From Tyto alba (Eukaryota > Chordata > Aves > Strigiformes > Tytonidae), in NCBI RefSeq assembly GCF_018691265.1, contig NW_024881277.1, positions 9,365,307 through 9,429,306 of the forward strand: 64,000 nucleotides of DNA. Direction: 5' to 3'. This document shows positions 1 to 9,771 of the stretch, piece after piece (position 1 is the first letter of the stretch; each line of letters opens with the position of its first letter). The notes beneath the pieces are model-generated. The model was given only the letters and a program-made list of their open reading frames with translations. It had not been told where the DNA came from and did no database searches. A program made the translations under genes and the position numbers.

Positions 1-534
1 CTGCAGAGTGGCCACTAGGAAGTGAGACCATGTGTCTGGGTGCAGCCCTAACCTGCCTGTCTTCTTATTGCAGCTCACTCTTTCCTCTGGATGCCTTCTC
101 TGCGTCCTTGGCACTGCTGAGCAGAGACAGAGGCAGCGTGACCGTCAGTGCAGAGCCAGAGCTGTGGGGCATCAGCTCATGGGCACCCTCACACCTCAGT
201 GGGCATGAAGGGCTTTGGGCCGAGCGTACGGGGTCAGTGTGCCAATACACGCCCCTTATTTTCTCAACCCTCTTTGTCTCTTTCTGCATCTCGCTTGTAT
301 CTTAGGGATCGATCTCCATCGCTCAGCTCTCTCCCAGCTGTCTCTCAGCCATCCACTCGGGATGTGCTTTACAGAGAGCAGTGAATGTGGGGCAGCCTCC
401 CCCTGGCAGCACCTTCAGGAACAGTGCATCCCAGTGCAGGTGGGCTGAATCACTGGGGAAAAGGGCTCCTCCACCCCGGGAACTCTCTGGGCTCTCTGGG
501 TTCCTGCCTTGGTGTCCTGGGCTCGCCTAGGCTC
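1..534. other. Unassigned sequence
   Basis: No coding, repeat or RNA signal recognised. Open frames here are short and overlap on both strands without family motifs. Confidence 0.5.
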
Positions 535-918
535 AGGTTAATTTTCAGCAGGAGCTGAGAGGGGGCACAGCCAGGACAAGTGACCCCAACCAGCCCAGGA
601 GATATTCGATGCCATGCTGACGTCATGCTCAGTGTATAACTAGAGGAGCTGGCTGGGGGTTGGGGGGTGATCACCACTCGGAGAGGGGCTGAGCGCGGGC
701 TGCTGGGTGGTGAGCAATTGTGTTGTGCATCACTCATTTCATATATTATTTTTATCATTATTGTTAGCATTGTTTTTTTCCCTTGTGTTTTCTATTAAAC
801 CATCCTTACCTCCACTCATGGAATTTTACAATTTTTTTCCAATTCTCGTCCCCATCCCACTGCAGGTGAGGGAGCGGCCACGCAATGTTTTGTTGCCAGC
901 TGGGCCTAAACCAGGACA
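535..918 (+). mobile_element. LTR, probably solo, 5' boundary unclear
   Basis: The block has the order of a bird LTR: a CRE-like TGACGTCA just before a TATA-like GTGTATAAC (631-640), a GGGGGTTGGGGGG stretch, a T-rich section, an ATTAAA poly(A) signal (794-799), then a short U5 ending CCTAAACCAGGACA. The same kind of 3' end is seen in the LTRs near 44.5 kb and, inverted, at 3892 and 38467. The OR-1 fragment starts within about 10 bases of the LTR end, so this insertion, or a deletion at its edge, removed the 5' half of that gene. Confidence 0.65.
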
Positions 919-924
919 ACATCT

Positions 925-1240
925 TTGTTTTTTCTTTGTTTTTTTTTTGATTAGTTATCGTTCTTTTTACCTACATTCAGATCTTCAGTGCCGTGCTGAT
1001 GATCCCCTCTGAGCAGGGATGGCACAAAGCCTTTTCCGGGTGCTCTCCCTGTTTATCAGCACTGCCATCTTTGCCTACTTGAAGCCCCTCTCCATCTCCT
1101 TCCCATTCCTGGACCTGGTGGTGTCACTTCTGTACTCAGTGGTGCCTCCAGCAGTGAACCCCCTCATCTACAACATGAGGAACCAGGAGATCAAGAGTAC
1201 CCTGAGGAAACTCTTGGAATCTGGGCTACTTCAGATGAAT
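925..1240 (+). pseudogene. OR-1: olfactory receptor 3' fragment (OR14-like), broken
   Basis: Olfactory receptors are seven-helix GPCRs of the sensory cilium. Only the end of TM5 to the C-terminus remains. TM5/loop sequence is followed by IPSEQG (about 1003-1020), then a shifted frame with [10 protein letters not shown] (TM6/7 edge), a TM7 [13 protein letters not shown] block and a C-tail. The usual AFSTCLPHLAVV segment of TM6 is damaged: a stop follows the IPSEQG frame and part of the TM6 start is missing. Compared with OR-2 and OR-4 about two thirds of the gene is absent on the 5' side, cut at the LTR ending at 918. It cannot make a receptor. Assignment to the bird OR14-like group rests on near identity with OR-2, OR-4 and OR-6. 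Confidence 0.9.
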
Positions 1241-1355
1241 AAGGTGCCCATTAGCCCATTTGGATTCCACTGTACCTCAGGAAAGGCCAGGACTAACCTT
1301 TCTTTATTTGTCTTTTTTACCTTTTGTGGGTTTTTTTTGACATTTCGTTTTTTGT

Positions 1356-2250
1356 TTGGTGATGTCATCAGGGAGACATGTTGGCTGGGGGTGTCCGAGT
1401 CTCAGTTGTGATGTCAGAGGGCACCCAAGTGGAGCGGGGGGTTCTCAGCAGGGCAGGGATGTCATTGGAAAATTTCTAGGGTGGGAGTTCCTGTGGAATC
1501 ATGATGTCATCAGAGGGGACACATGGGCGTCCCACCACTGTTGTGACATCAGGGGGTTTCCACCATGGTGGTGACATCATAGGGAACCCTTGAAGGTAGG
1601 AGTGGTTCCCTGTGGGTTTGTGACATCACTGGAGTGGGAGGGTCCCTTCCTGGGCAGTAACGTCACGGGGAATTCTGTGAGATGGGGGTTCCCTTTGGGG
1701 CTGTGACATCACTGAGGACCACGTGGGGTGTGGGGTGTCCTCACCAGGGTGTTGGCATCACACAACACCCACGTAGGGTGGGGAGTGTCCTACTGGGTTG
1801 TGATGTCGTCAGGGAGCCACGTGGGGTGGGGTTTTCTCTGACGGTTGTGATGTCACAGAAAACTCAGTGGGTTTGCTCACCAGGTGCTGATATCATAGGG
1901 CACCCTTGGGTTTCTCCTCCATGGTAGTGATGTCATAGAGGACCCTGTGGAGTTTCCAGGCACAATTGTGACATCATAACGGATGATTGTTGTTCTGCGT
2001 CAGGATTATGATGTCATAGCAAGCTCTTGGGGCTCCCTAACAATGTTGTGACATCATAGTGGAGCCTTGTGAGGTGAGAGCGGTCTTATGACATCACAGG
2101 GGAGCCCATGGAGTTGGGAGGAGGGTTCGGCAGTGGAGTTGCAGTTCAGAGTCTCACTTAGTTGTGATGGGGATTCCCCAACCCTGGGTTGTGACATCAC
2201 TGGTGGGTTATGACATCCCTAAGGCCGTGGCACCACTGCCCTATGATGTC
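1356..2250. repeat. Degenerate tandem array with recurring TGAYRTCA core
   Basis: About 20 copies of TGATGTCA, TGACATCA or one-base variants recur every 40-55 bases, separated by G-rich text such as GTGGGGTGGGG and GGGAACCC. Examples lie near 1362, 1409, 1501, 1543, 1572, 1621, 1703, 1802, 1850, 1929, 1970, 2010, 2050, 2090, 2190 and 2243. It is a diverged minisatellite; the open frames over it are by-products of the periodicity. The core resembles a CRE/ATF half-palindrome, but function is not shown. Confidence 0.8.
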
Positions 2251-2790
2251 ACTCGTGTCTCCGCGCCCCCAGTCATGGTGGCCGAGGAGGGGAAGCTCTT
2301 TGACATGGATGAGCATTTTGCGGGGCTCCGAGTCCTCTGAATCCTCATTTTGGAAGGGGCTACAGGGTCCCATGACCGTCCTCCCCTATATAATTTGAGG
2401 GGGGGTTTCTGATGTTTGAACCACAAGCCCCCCTTTGTGGTGGTCTACAGTGTTTCCTGCCACCCCAATTATTTTGGAGAGGACCCTAGAGCCCCTCCAA
2501 ACCCCCATTTTGTAAGGGCTGGAGGTGGCACTTAATGCTTCCCCTAAATAATTTTTTGGTTCCCCTCAATCTGTCTTCCATTCTGTCGGGTTGTTGAGAT
2601 ATCTGAGCCATCCTCAACCTCCCATTTTGGGGTCCATGTCTCCCCCCAGTTATTTTGAGGGTGGTTTTGGGTTTCTCCCCCCATATCCTACATTATGGGG
2701 GTGGTGGTGAGAATATGAGTCCCTGAAAACCCCCATTTTGGGGGGTCTAAAGCATGCCCTGGTCCCCCTGAAATTTAGGCGTAGTTTCTG
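2250..2790. repeat. Second degenerate tandem array with CCCCCATTTTGG motif
   Basis: CCCCCATTTTGG-like motifs recur near 2345, 2503, 2619 and 2729, alternating with TTATTTTGAGG-like motifs near 2389, 2466, 2547 and 2649. Spacing is roughly 110-120 bases. It follows the TGAYRTCA array directly and is G/C-skewed in the same way, so both may derive from one old satellite-like locus. Confidence 0.6.
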
Positions 2791-2799
2791 CTTTCCCCC

Positions 2800-3110
2800 T
2801 TTGCCGCAACTGAGAGGCGGGACGCAGCTTGATGCAAGCAGAGTGTCCATTTTATTATGATTCTTCACATACTTTTATTCTAGTTCATAGATAGTGTGTT
2901 ACAAACTAATTGGTTTCTTTGAAGCATGCCAAAGATTTCTTGGCTTACATTCTACATTAGGCATTCACAAATTGGCTAATGCTAAAGGCTTTTTTCTAAA
3001 CATTTACTTACTAATTGCAACAATCCTTCCTACAAAAACGATAACTCCCAGTTACAGGACATCTGCTCCACAGCACCTAATCTTAACACAAACACCAAGT
3101 CAGCACCCCC
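2800..3110 (-). mobile_element. Possible LTR fragment
   Basis: On the minus strand an AATAAA signal (about 2855) is followed by a short GC-rich stretch like R/U5 of a gamma-type LTR. It sits where the 3' end of ERV-A would be, but its poly(A) region differs from the ERV-A 5' LTR, so it may belong to another element. Confidence 0.35.
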
Positions 3111-3124
3111 TGTTCCTCCTATAT

Positions 3125-5095
3125 GAAATTCTTATCTTATTCTTTCCAAGGCCTGTGGCTGACAAGTTCCAGCACGTCTCCTTCTATCAATTGTGCAGTG
3201 CTGGGGGTTTTGCTGAGAGCAACCAAGCCCTGCCCCACAGAATCTTTTCGTTCTTACTCCAAGTTCTCGTTGTCCTCCGGACAGTTCATATCCCAGGTAG
3301 GTCACTTGCTGCTGTACCATCTGAGCTTTCTGTTGACACACTCAATATCCATTTAATCCAAGAAAATTCCGTGAGTTTACAGTCCACTGAATGCATTCAG
3401 ATTTAGTCTCTGTTGATATTAGAAGGTCATCAACATACTGCAGGAGGGTTCCATTGTTTGAAGGGACTTGTCACTTTTTGAGATCTCGTCCCAACTGCTT
3501 CCCAAATATCGCTGGGCTAATTTTAAAGCCCTGAGGTAACACTGTCCAGGTAAGATGAGTTTTTCTACCAGTGGTGGGGCTCTCCCATTCAAATGCAAAC
3601 AATTTCTGACTTTCTTTGTCTAAGGACAGACAGAAGAAAGCATTCTCTAAATCCAGAATGGTAAACCATGTCTGGCTATCCCTAAACTTTTTAAGTAAGG
3701 TATATATGGATTAGCAACTACGGGACGTAAGTCTTTAGCAATTTTGTTAATTTCCCTTAAGTCTCGTACTACCCGGTATGAACCATCTACTTTCTGTACT
3801 GGGAGTACAGGGGTATTGTATTCTGACTCGTATTCTATCAGCCACCCATAGTTTAGAAATTTATTAATTGGACCCTCAATTCCTTTGCAGTTGTCGTGGT
3901 TTAGGCCTGGTTGGCAGCCAACCACAATGCAGCAGCTCTCTCTCCCTTCCCCTCCGGCAATGAGAAGGGACAGAGAGCCAGGCTTGGGGTTCAAGATAGG
4001 ACTGGGATGGGGAAAAATCACCCTTTATGATCATGAGCAAAAGGCAGACTCGTTAGGGGAAGAAAAAAAAGAACATACATTTATTACAGACACTAACAAC
4101 ACATAACAGAGTAAGACAGTGAGAAGCATTGCCACATCTTGAGAACACCTTCCCCCCACCCCTCCCTTCTTCCTGGGCTCAGCTCTGCTCCCAATATCTC
4201 TACCTCCTCCCCCAGTGGCGCAGGGGCAGGGAATGGGGGGTGCAGGCAGCGCTGCCACTTCCTTCATCATTGGTGAGGGGAGTGTCCAAAACTTGTTACC
4301 CCCTGCTCCATCGTGGTCCCCCTCTCACAGGAGACAGTCCTCCACAAACTTTCTCCGACTTGAATTCCTCCTACGGGCCGCAGCGTTCCCCACACTGCTC
4401 CGTCATGGGTCACTAACTTCCTCTGACTGGATTCCCTCCCACGGCTGCAGCCCTTCCTGAGCTGCTCCGGTGTGGGACTCCCCTGCATGCTGCAATCCTC
4501 CCAGCACTGAATTACAGCAGCGGGGCTACCTTTTCCCACGAGACCCCGGACTTCTTCGGGCACAGCACCTTGACTATGCCAAACAGAAGCCACAGGCCAT
4601 AAATCAATGTCTGCTCCACCGTAGATCTTCATGGGTGGCAGGGGGGGGCCGCCCTGCCGTCTCCCCACAGGATACAGGGGGGTCTCTGCTCCGGCACACC
4701 TCCCCCCTCCTTTCTTCCTCCGTTCCTCCACTGACCTTGGTGTTCATGCAGCTGCAGCAACTCCTCCTCACAAGTCCAACTGCACGTCACCACGTCCCTT
4801 CTTAAATACGTTATCGCAGAGGCGCAGCTCATTGGCTCAATTTCCCAAACAGAAGTGGAGCTGGCTTGGAGCTGGGGGAGCTTCGAGAAGCTTCTCACAG
4901 GGGGCCACCCCGATAGCCCCCTCCCCTGCCACCAAAAAACTCCACCACTCACTCAACCCAGGACAACACTCCTTCAGTCTCAAAGGGTATCGCCTCCTCC
5001 ATACCAGTCCCTTTCCTTCTTTAAGTTCTGTTACTCTAGGGGGTGCATTCTTGGCTTTCCCTGGAATCCCAGTAACCCACACTCCTGGACAGGCC
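3125..5095 (-). pseudogene. ERV-A pol (RT) pseudogene, interrupted by a solo LTR
   Basis: Reverse transcriptase copies viral RNA into DNA. Going 5' to 3' on the minus strand, the pol N-terminus (5095-4966) reaches YPLRLKE, is cut by the LTR at 4965-3892, and resumes at 3886 with GIEGPINKFLNYGWL, NTPVLPVQKVDGSYR and DLREIN of the fingers. Further on, LQYVDDLLIS holds the catalytic aspartates (YVDD at 3437-3426) and VTYLGYELSGGQRE marks the thumb. Frameshifts separate fingers from palm near 3650, and there are stops before and after the YVDD. The reading ends near 3125, so RNase H and integrase are missing. Motif spacing and the LPVQK and YLGY blocks fit class I (gamma-like) ERVs better than class II. 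Confidence 0.88.
3892..4965 (-). mobile_element. Solo LTR (about 1.07 kb) nested in ERV-A pol
   Basis: The element begins TGTCGTGGTTTAGG and ends CCAGGACA on the plus strand, an imperfect inverted terminal repeat. It splits RT exactly between LKE and KGIEG. Flanks gcagt (3887-3891) and acact (4966-4970) look like a decayed 5-bp target duplication. On the minus strand a TATTTAAG box (4808-4801) and an AATAAA signal (4085-4080) set its orientation. That implies a long R region of about 0.7 kb. A near-identical copy lies at 38467-39527. No internal retroviral sequence remains, as expected after LTR-LTR recombination. Confidence 0.85.
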
Positions 5096-5500
5096 TAATC
5101 AATAATTTCTTGAACTGCCGGTGTCAATTTCTGTGTCTTTTCTGGATTCATCAGATCTAGACTAAGTACCTCTATTAACCTTTGATCCCCTACTTTAAAC
5201 TCCATTTTCCCTTTCCGCTTAAAAGTAATTTCTGCTCCCAATTGCTCTAATAAATCTTTCCCTAATAAGGACTCAGGGGAATTTGGCAAATAGAGAAATC
5301 GATGTATTCTGATCTGCTTTGCCATTGTATACATACGGGCTCTTGAAAAGAATGCCTTTTCCTGTTGGCCACTGACTCCCACTACATTTACAAAAATGTT
5401 GCTTATGGGTGCTAATTCTTGATTAAGGACAGAAAAGGAGGCACCTGTGTCAATTAAAAATTCTACCTCCTTTTCCTGCCCCCCTGGCTTAATGTTAACC
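5095..5500 (-). pseudogene. ERV-A protease pseudogene
   Basis: Retroviral aspartic protease cleaves the Gag and Pol polyproteins. The active-site triad region reads LIDTGASFSVLN (DTGA at 5451-5440). It continues through VNVVGVSG (flap area) to LPNSPESLLGKDLLEQLGA, the conserved G-[RK]-D helix near the C-terminus. The frame from 5382 to 5095 is open and runs toward pol, as in gamma-like viruses where protease and RT share a frame. Upstream continuity with gag is broken. Length from DTG to the GKDLLEQ helix fits the family. Confidence 0.85.
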
Positions 5501-5559
5501 GGGGGACCTGCTAAGGTCGATGCCCCAGGTCCCCACCAATCCTATGTCCCCATTCCTGC

Positions 5560-6828
5560 TACTAGAACTGGTGGGGCAGAGGGGCATTTCAGCTGCTGCC
5601 ACCCCACATTGCACGAAGGGTCCAGAGTGGTGTATTTTCTCATGGCCGCCCTTAACTGGTCCAAAAATTCTGTCAGAGTTTCTTTTGACCCTTGTTTGAC
5701 AGTGTAAAGCGTTGATCAATTAACAGCTTTCAGGATTGCATTGTCTATCCCCAATTTAATCCAATTTCTATATCTCCATTACATTCTATAGTCATTTCCA
5801 TCGTTTGGATCCTAGTGCGGGTCAGTTCATGGGACATGATCATCTACATTCCCTTGCAAAGTTCCACCAGTCACCTGGGCTTGCACATGGATTTGAGCTG
5901 GTTTTGAAGCTAGCTGTCTCTCTGTCTCAGCCATTTCCTCTGACATCAAATCCACATCTGACCAATCAGGGTCTTGATTCTTGATTATTAATTTGTATCT
6001 CCTTCCTATTCTTGCAGGATCATCTCAGTACCCTTTAACTATTTCTCTCCAGTTTTCTAAATCGTTAGTGGAGAATGGGACCTTTACCTTTGCTGACCCA
6101 TTTTCACCCATTACTTCCCTTAAGGGAGCAAGGAGTTGTGCCTCCTTTTGGGTTTTACTCCGAGTGCACGTCATAACCGGAGTGGGGGCAGAGGCACTAG
6201 CTCCCCCTTTTTCCTCCTCTCCACTCCTTCTAACCCCGCCATTCTCGGTTAACAGGGCTGATACAGGGGATAGTGGAGATACAGCAGGCGGAGGCAGGAA
6301 AGGCTGTACTGAATCCTCCAGTCGATCTTCCACCTCCTCCTGCCCTTGCCTGACAACTTTCAGCCATCGCTGCCCAATACTACACGCCGAACAACAGCTC
6401 CTTAGCTTTGATTTTCTTCCTTTTTTTTTTTTTTTTTTTTTTTTTTTTGTGTATGTCCTAGGTTTTTGTGCCTTTTCCAAGGATAAAACAAGAGGGTTCT
6501 GAGGTGCAATACTAATTCCATATTCCTTCTGCCACTCTGGGTGGCTTCACAGAGTGAAAAACATACCAGCATACATCACTTCATACCATTTCTTGTCCCT
6601 TTGTAAAATCAACATTAATGGTAGGAGGGTATTATAATTTAAAGACCCATTAAGGGGCCATTTTTCCTGATCTTCCAGTTTATGTGGGGGCCACCACTGA
6701 TTACAATATTTAATTAGAATTTTCTTATTTACATTGCTTCCTGATGGCCTCCCTATTTCATTCCAATGTGCCAGAATATGTCTTAAGGGAATTTTCTTTA
6801 GAATGCCTCCACTCTGATTTGCGCCCAT
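5560..6828 (-). pseudogene. ERV-A gag pseudogene
   Basis: Gag forms the virion shell. The first codons encode MGANQS, a myristoylation-type matrix N-terminus (start 6828). An open matrix stretch follows to 6547. The segment 6480-6025 covers a proline/glutamate-rich p12-like part and the capsid start with PFSTNDLENW. Further on, KQGSKETLTEFLDQLRAAMR (near 5690-5630) is the major homology region of capsid. No nucleocapsid zinc knuckle is visible before the protease, so that piece seems deleted. A run of about 28 T (6420-6448) encodes oligolysine on this strand and has probably grown since insertion. Frameshifts and stops split the gene into three or more pieces. Confidence 0.85.
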
Positions 6829-6984
6829 TTTATGACGCTAATGACTGATATAAATCAACTAGAAAGAATATTGGGGGGGGGTGGGGGGGGGGTGGGGTGG
6901 AGGGGGCATGAAGGAGTGGGAAAGAGTCATTTTCTCAACGGGTTGAGCAGCTGGTCAGAGACTGTCCCATCTGGGGTGACAAAA

Positions 6985-7410
6985 TGAAGCTGAGAATACA
7001 GTCTCAATAGCCGTAGTAGCCATTAAGTAGTATTCTTTATTCGACACGTTGGACGCAGAGGGGATCATTCCTCCTAATATGCATGTCACTGAACTGGAGT
7101 TTATGATATTTATACACAATTCGCTTACATAGTCACGTAATTTCCAAGAATTGATTATCATATTCATTACTCTTCCGAGAAATCATTATAATATGTTGCT
7201 GCCCACTTCCGCATGCACACTACAGTCTCTAGGTGGTCTTCTAGGACCCCTGGTGGTCGTTTACTTCATTCTCATCTTCATCACAGTGTCCTTTCTGTGA
7301 ACTTGGTTCTGTCTTCCCCTTTCCCTTACAGCTGAGACCACAAAACCAGTTGCATCTGGTAGTTCTGCAAGCCTCAGCGTCCTTCTACCATTACCTTGTT
7401 TTTCCTAGAT
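6985..7410 (-). mobile_element. ERV-A 5' LTR
   Basis: On the minus strand: U3 with GACCACCAGGGG (about 7262-7250), a TATAAATA box (7114-7107), an AATAAA signal (7041-7036) and a U5 ending TTCA at about 6985, followed by GTCACCCCAGATGGGAC where the primer site should be. I could not match that site to a tRNA. Blocks of U3 (GGACACTGTGA, GACCACCAG) and AATAAAGAATAC after the poly(A) site recur in the LTR at 46.9-47.5 kb. The outer boundary near 7410 is approximate. Confidence 0.75.
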
Positions 7411-7439
7411 AGGAGTGCAACTAAATCGTGTAAGCAGAC

Positions 7440-7592
7440 AGGCTGCATCTGTGGACATCCTCAGAATGCAACCTGAAATGGTTCTCAGCAACCTGCTGTA
7501 GCTGCCCCTTCTTTGAGCAGTATTTGGACTAGGTGATGTCCAAAGGTCCCTTCCAACTCCAACTGTTTTGTGATCCTGTGATTCCATAATGT
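7440..7592 (+). mobile_element. CR1 LINE 3' end
   Basis: The text TTGGACTAGGTGATGTCCAAAGGTCCCTTCCAACTCCAAC, quoted here in two overlapping parts (TTGGACTAGGTGATGTCC and AAAGGTCCCTTCCAACTC), is the conserved CR1 3' UTR. It ends in the ATCCTGTGATTCC-type tail at about 7590. Only the last 150 bases are present, the common 5'-truncated form of this non-LTR retrotransposon. Confidence 0.88.
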
Positions 7593-7594
7593 CT

Positions 7595-8172
7595 GGCAGT
7601 GTTTCTGAGAACTTTTCTGTAGTATCCCCAAACCAGTTTGAGTCCTGGTGTCCATGGAGCGGAGCAGAGCATCCTTCTGAGGATGAACCCGTTCACCATG
7701 TAACCCTGAGGATTTACTGAACCAGGGATTACAAATGCCAGCAAAGCCTCAGCATGCAGCAGTGTCTGTTGGCCTCAACTCCACTGCCCAGTCCCTCCCT
7801 CTACAGAAGTTTGGGTCAGAAGAGACCTCTGGACATCTCTAGCCCCATGGGCTGCTCTGATCAGGGATAAGTTTATAGTTAGATCAGATTGGCCAGTCTT
7901 TCTCCTGTCCCAACTCTAATCATGATGAATATTTTCCCGGATTAACCTCTTTAGAAATGAGAGTTTTGAAAGTCACAGTCCTCTGGCCCAGTGCTGGCCC
8001 ACTGTCATTGTGGTCTTGGTTTTTTTTTATTTCCTTAACCTCTTCTGAAATTTCCCCTACTGCTTCTTGTCCTTGTGATCTCATGCCATTTCCTCCCCCT
8101 CATGATGCCCACCCAGATCATCCATCATACCGACTCAGAGCAATGCTAATCACAACCTACTCTCCAAGCATG
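7595..8172. other. Unassigned; possible CR1 scrap near 7805
   Basis: The stretch TCAGAAGAGACCTCTGGACA (about 7817) looks like a decayed CR1 UTR on the plus strand. Nothing else is recognised before the truncated end of ERV-B at about 8173. Confidence 0.4.
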
Positions 8173-9771
8173 ACCTGAGTCGTGCATCTTCTATACGGTG
8201 TAGCACCCCTGCCACATATAAGGAGTCAGTTACTACATTGAGGCGCTGATCATGCCATCGAAAGACAACCCAAACCACTGCTGACAGTTCAAGCGTTTGC
8301 AATGAGTCCCCTGGGACAGTGGACAAAACCTGGTGATGCCATATGTCATCCTCCAACCAGGTGACAGCGGCACGCTTAGATTTCCTTCCAGCAACAGTGA
8401 AAGCAGTAATGGCATTTGATAGAGGCATGTCACTGCGTTTGGAAGGCATGATCCAGTCGTGTTGGCTCACCCATTGCAGTACTGGCGACTTGATTTGAGA
8501 CACTGCTATATTTTGAGCTGTGGTTAGCAGGCTGGCTTGCAACTCTTCCGATTGTCTGATGCACCATTCAAGCATCTCCCTCTTGATGGGTAGATGTATG
8601 CTGCCCGGTTCAGATCCCGTAATCTGCAGGATACGAGTTCGGCCCTTTCTAATTAATTCTGCTAGATTCTCCAGTTTTTGTTGAATGGATTTCTGAGGCT
8701 GTAACTTTGTGTATACCCATTCCAGTACCTTGATGTTTTCCCCCTTTTTCTTTTGGTATTGGGTTAACGCACCGATGAGTTGGGATGGGCCGTTTAAAAT
8801 GGTGAGGTCTATCGGTAGCCGGGGATCTCAGCGGTCAACCCATCACTGGGTAACGTAGTCTGCAATTCGGGACAGGGTTGATCGTTGTTCCTCTGATAAG
8901 TGCACCGGGCGAGCGGGATTGACCTCCTGGAGTAAGGGTCAGAGGACATCCAATTCATCATTGGCAATTCCTACCACAGGGCGAAGCCATTGTAGGTCTC
9001 CAAGCAACTTCTGTGCATCATGTAAGGTACGGACGTCAAGCTGTATTTGTAACTTTTGTGGTCGTATTTGTGAGTCCGTTATCAGCCACCCAAGGTATTT
9101 CCATGGTGTCGAAAACTGAACTTTTTCCGCGGCAATTTCCAGGCATTCCTTTTGAAGAGCATGTGTCAACAAGGAACGCTGCTGGTCAGAAAAAGGGCAT
9201 TCCTGAGCAATCAGAATGTCATCCATATAATGATATATAATTGCAGTATGCCAGGCAATTCTGACAGGTAATAAGGCATTGCTTACAAACAGTTGACAGA
9301 GTGTTGGACTATTTTTCATTCCTTGTGGCAATACTGTCCACTCAAATCGTTGAGCTGGTGCTTCACGATTAATCAATGGGAGGGTGAAGGCAAAGTGCTG
9401 TGTATCCTCTGGATGCAGTTGGATGGTAAAGAAGCAGTCTTTCAAATCAACAATAAGTAAATGCCAGTGTTCAGGTAGCATAGATGGATTGGGCAGCCCG
9501 GGCTGGAGGGCTCCAATGGGCTGCATCTGCGCATTTACCGCTCACAGATCATGGAGGAGGCGAAATTTCCCTGACTTTTTCCGGATAACGAATATGGGTG
9601 TACTCCACGGACTAGTGGACAATCGTAAATGTCCTTGAGACAGTTGCTCTTGAATTAGTTGATGCGCTGCTGTAAGGCTTTCCTTTTTCAACGGCCACTG
9701 CTCGATCCAAACCGGGGTGTCAGATAACCATTTCAATGGGATCGGGAAAGCTCTAGAAGCAGTGACCGTTA
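8173..9771 (-). pseudogene. ERV-B pol (RT-RNase H), truncated
   Basis: On the minus strand: [17 protein letters not shown] and [15 protein letters not shown] (fingers), a stop where ERV-F has an arginine codon, then LKDCFFTIQLHPED (first catalytic Asp), LPQGMKNSPTLCQ, YHYMDDILIAQECP (YMDD at 9229-9218) and KYLGWLI. A TGA at 8941-8939 follows DELDVL; the same TGA occurs in ERV-F. The connection domain holds an AAAAGAAAAAGGGGG tract (8754-8740). RNase H appears as AFTVAGRKSKRAAVTWL (Asp of the usual TD replaced by V), ELSAVVWV and VTDSLYVAGV, and ends at 8173. Two further stops lie near 8850-8820. YMDD and the fused upstream dUTPase-protease fit class II ERVs. Confidence 0.9.
8740..8754 (-). 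other. Internal polypurine tract in ERV-B pol
   Basis: AAAAGAAAAAGGGGG on the minus strand is base-for-base the same as the tract at 37300-37314 in ERV-F. It closely matches the terminal polypurine tract of ERV-D (31900-31915). It lies inside coding sequence (QKKKGE), so a coding explanation is possible. Confidence 0.6.

Larger units (their letters stand above)
3120..7410 (-). mobile_element. ERV-A: broken gamma-like (class I) provirus
   Basis: Reading on the minus strand the order is 5' LTR (about 7410-6985), leader with a G-run, gag (6828-about 5560), protease (DTGA at 5451-5440), and pol to about 3125. The RT carries NTPVLPVQK and a YVDD active site (3437-3426), typical of gammaretrovirus-like pol. 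Integrase and env are absent. A solo LTR of another family lies in pol. Many stops and shifts make it non-functional. The 5' LTR is related to the solo LTR at about 46.9-47.5 kb, so the family has at least two insertions here. Confidence 0.9.

Noticed and set aside
6868..6905. Regulatory G-quadruplex in ERV-A leader
   Set aside because: The G run could fold, but it is simple sequence in a dead provirus and nothing supports a function.
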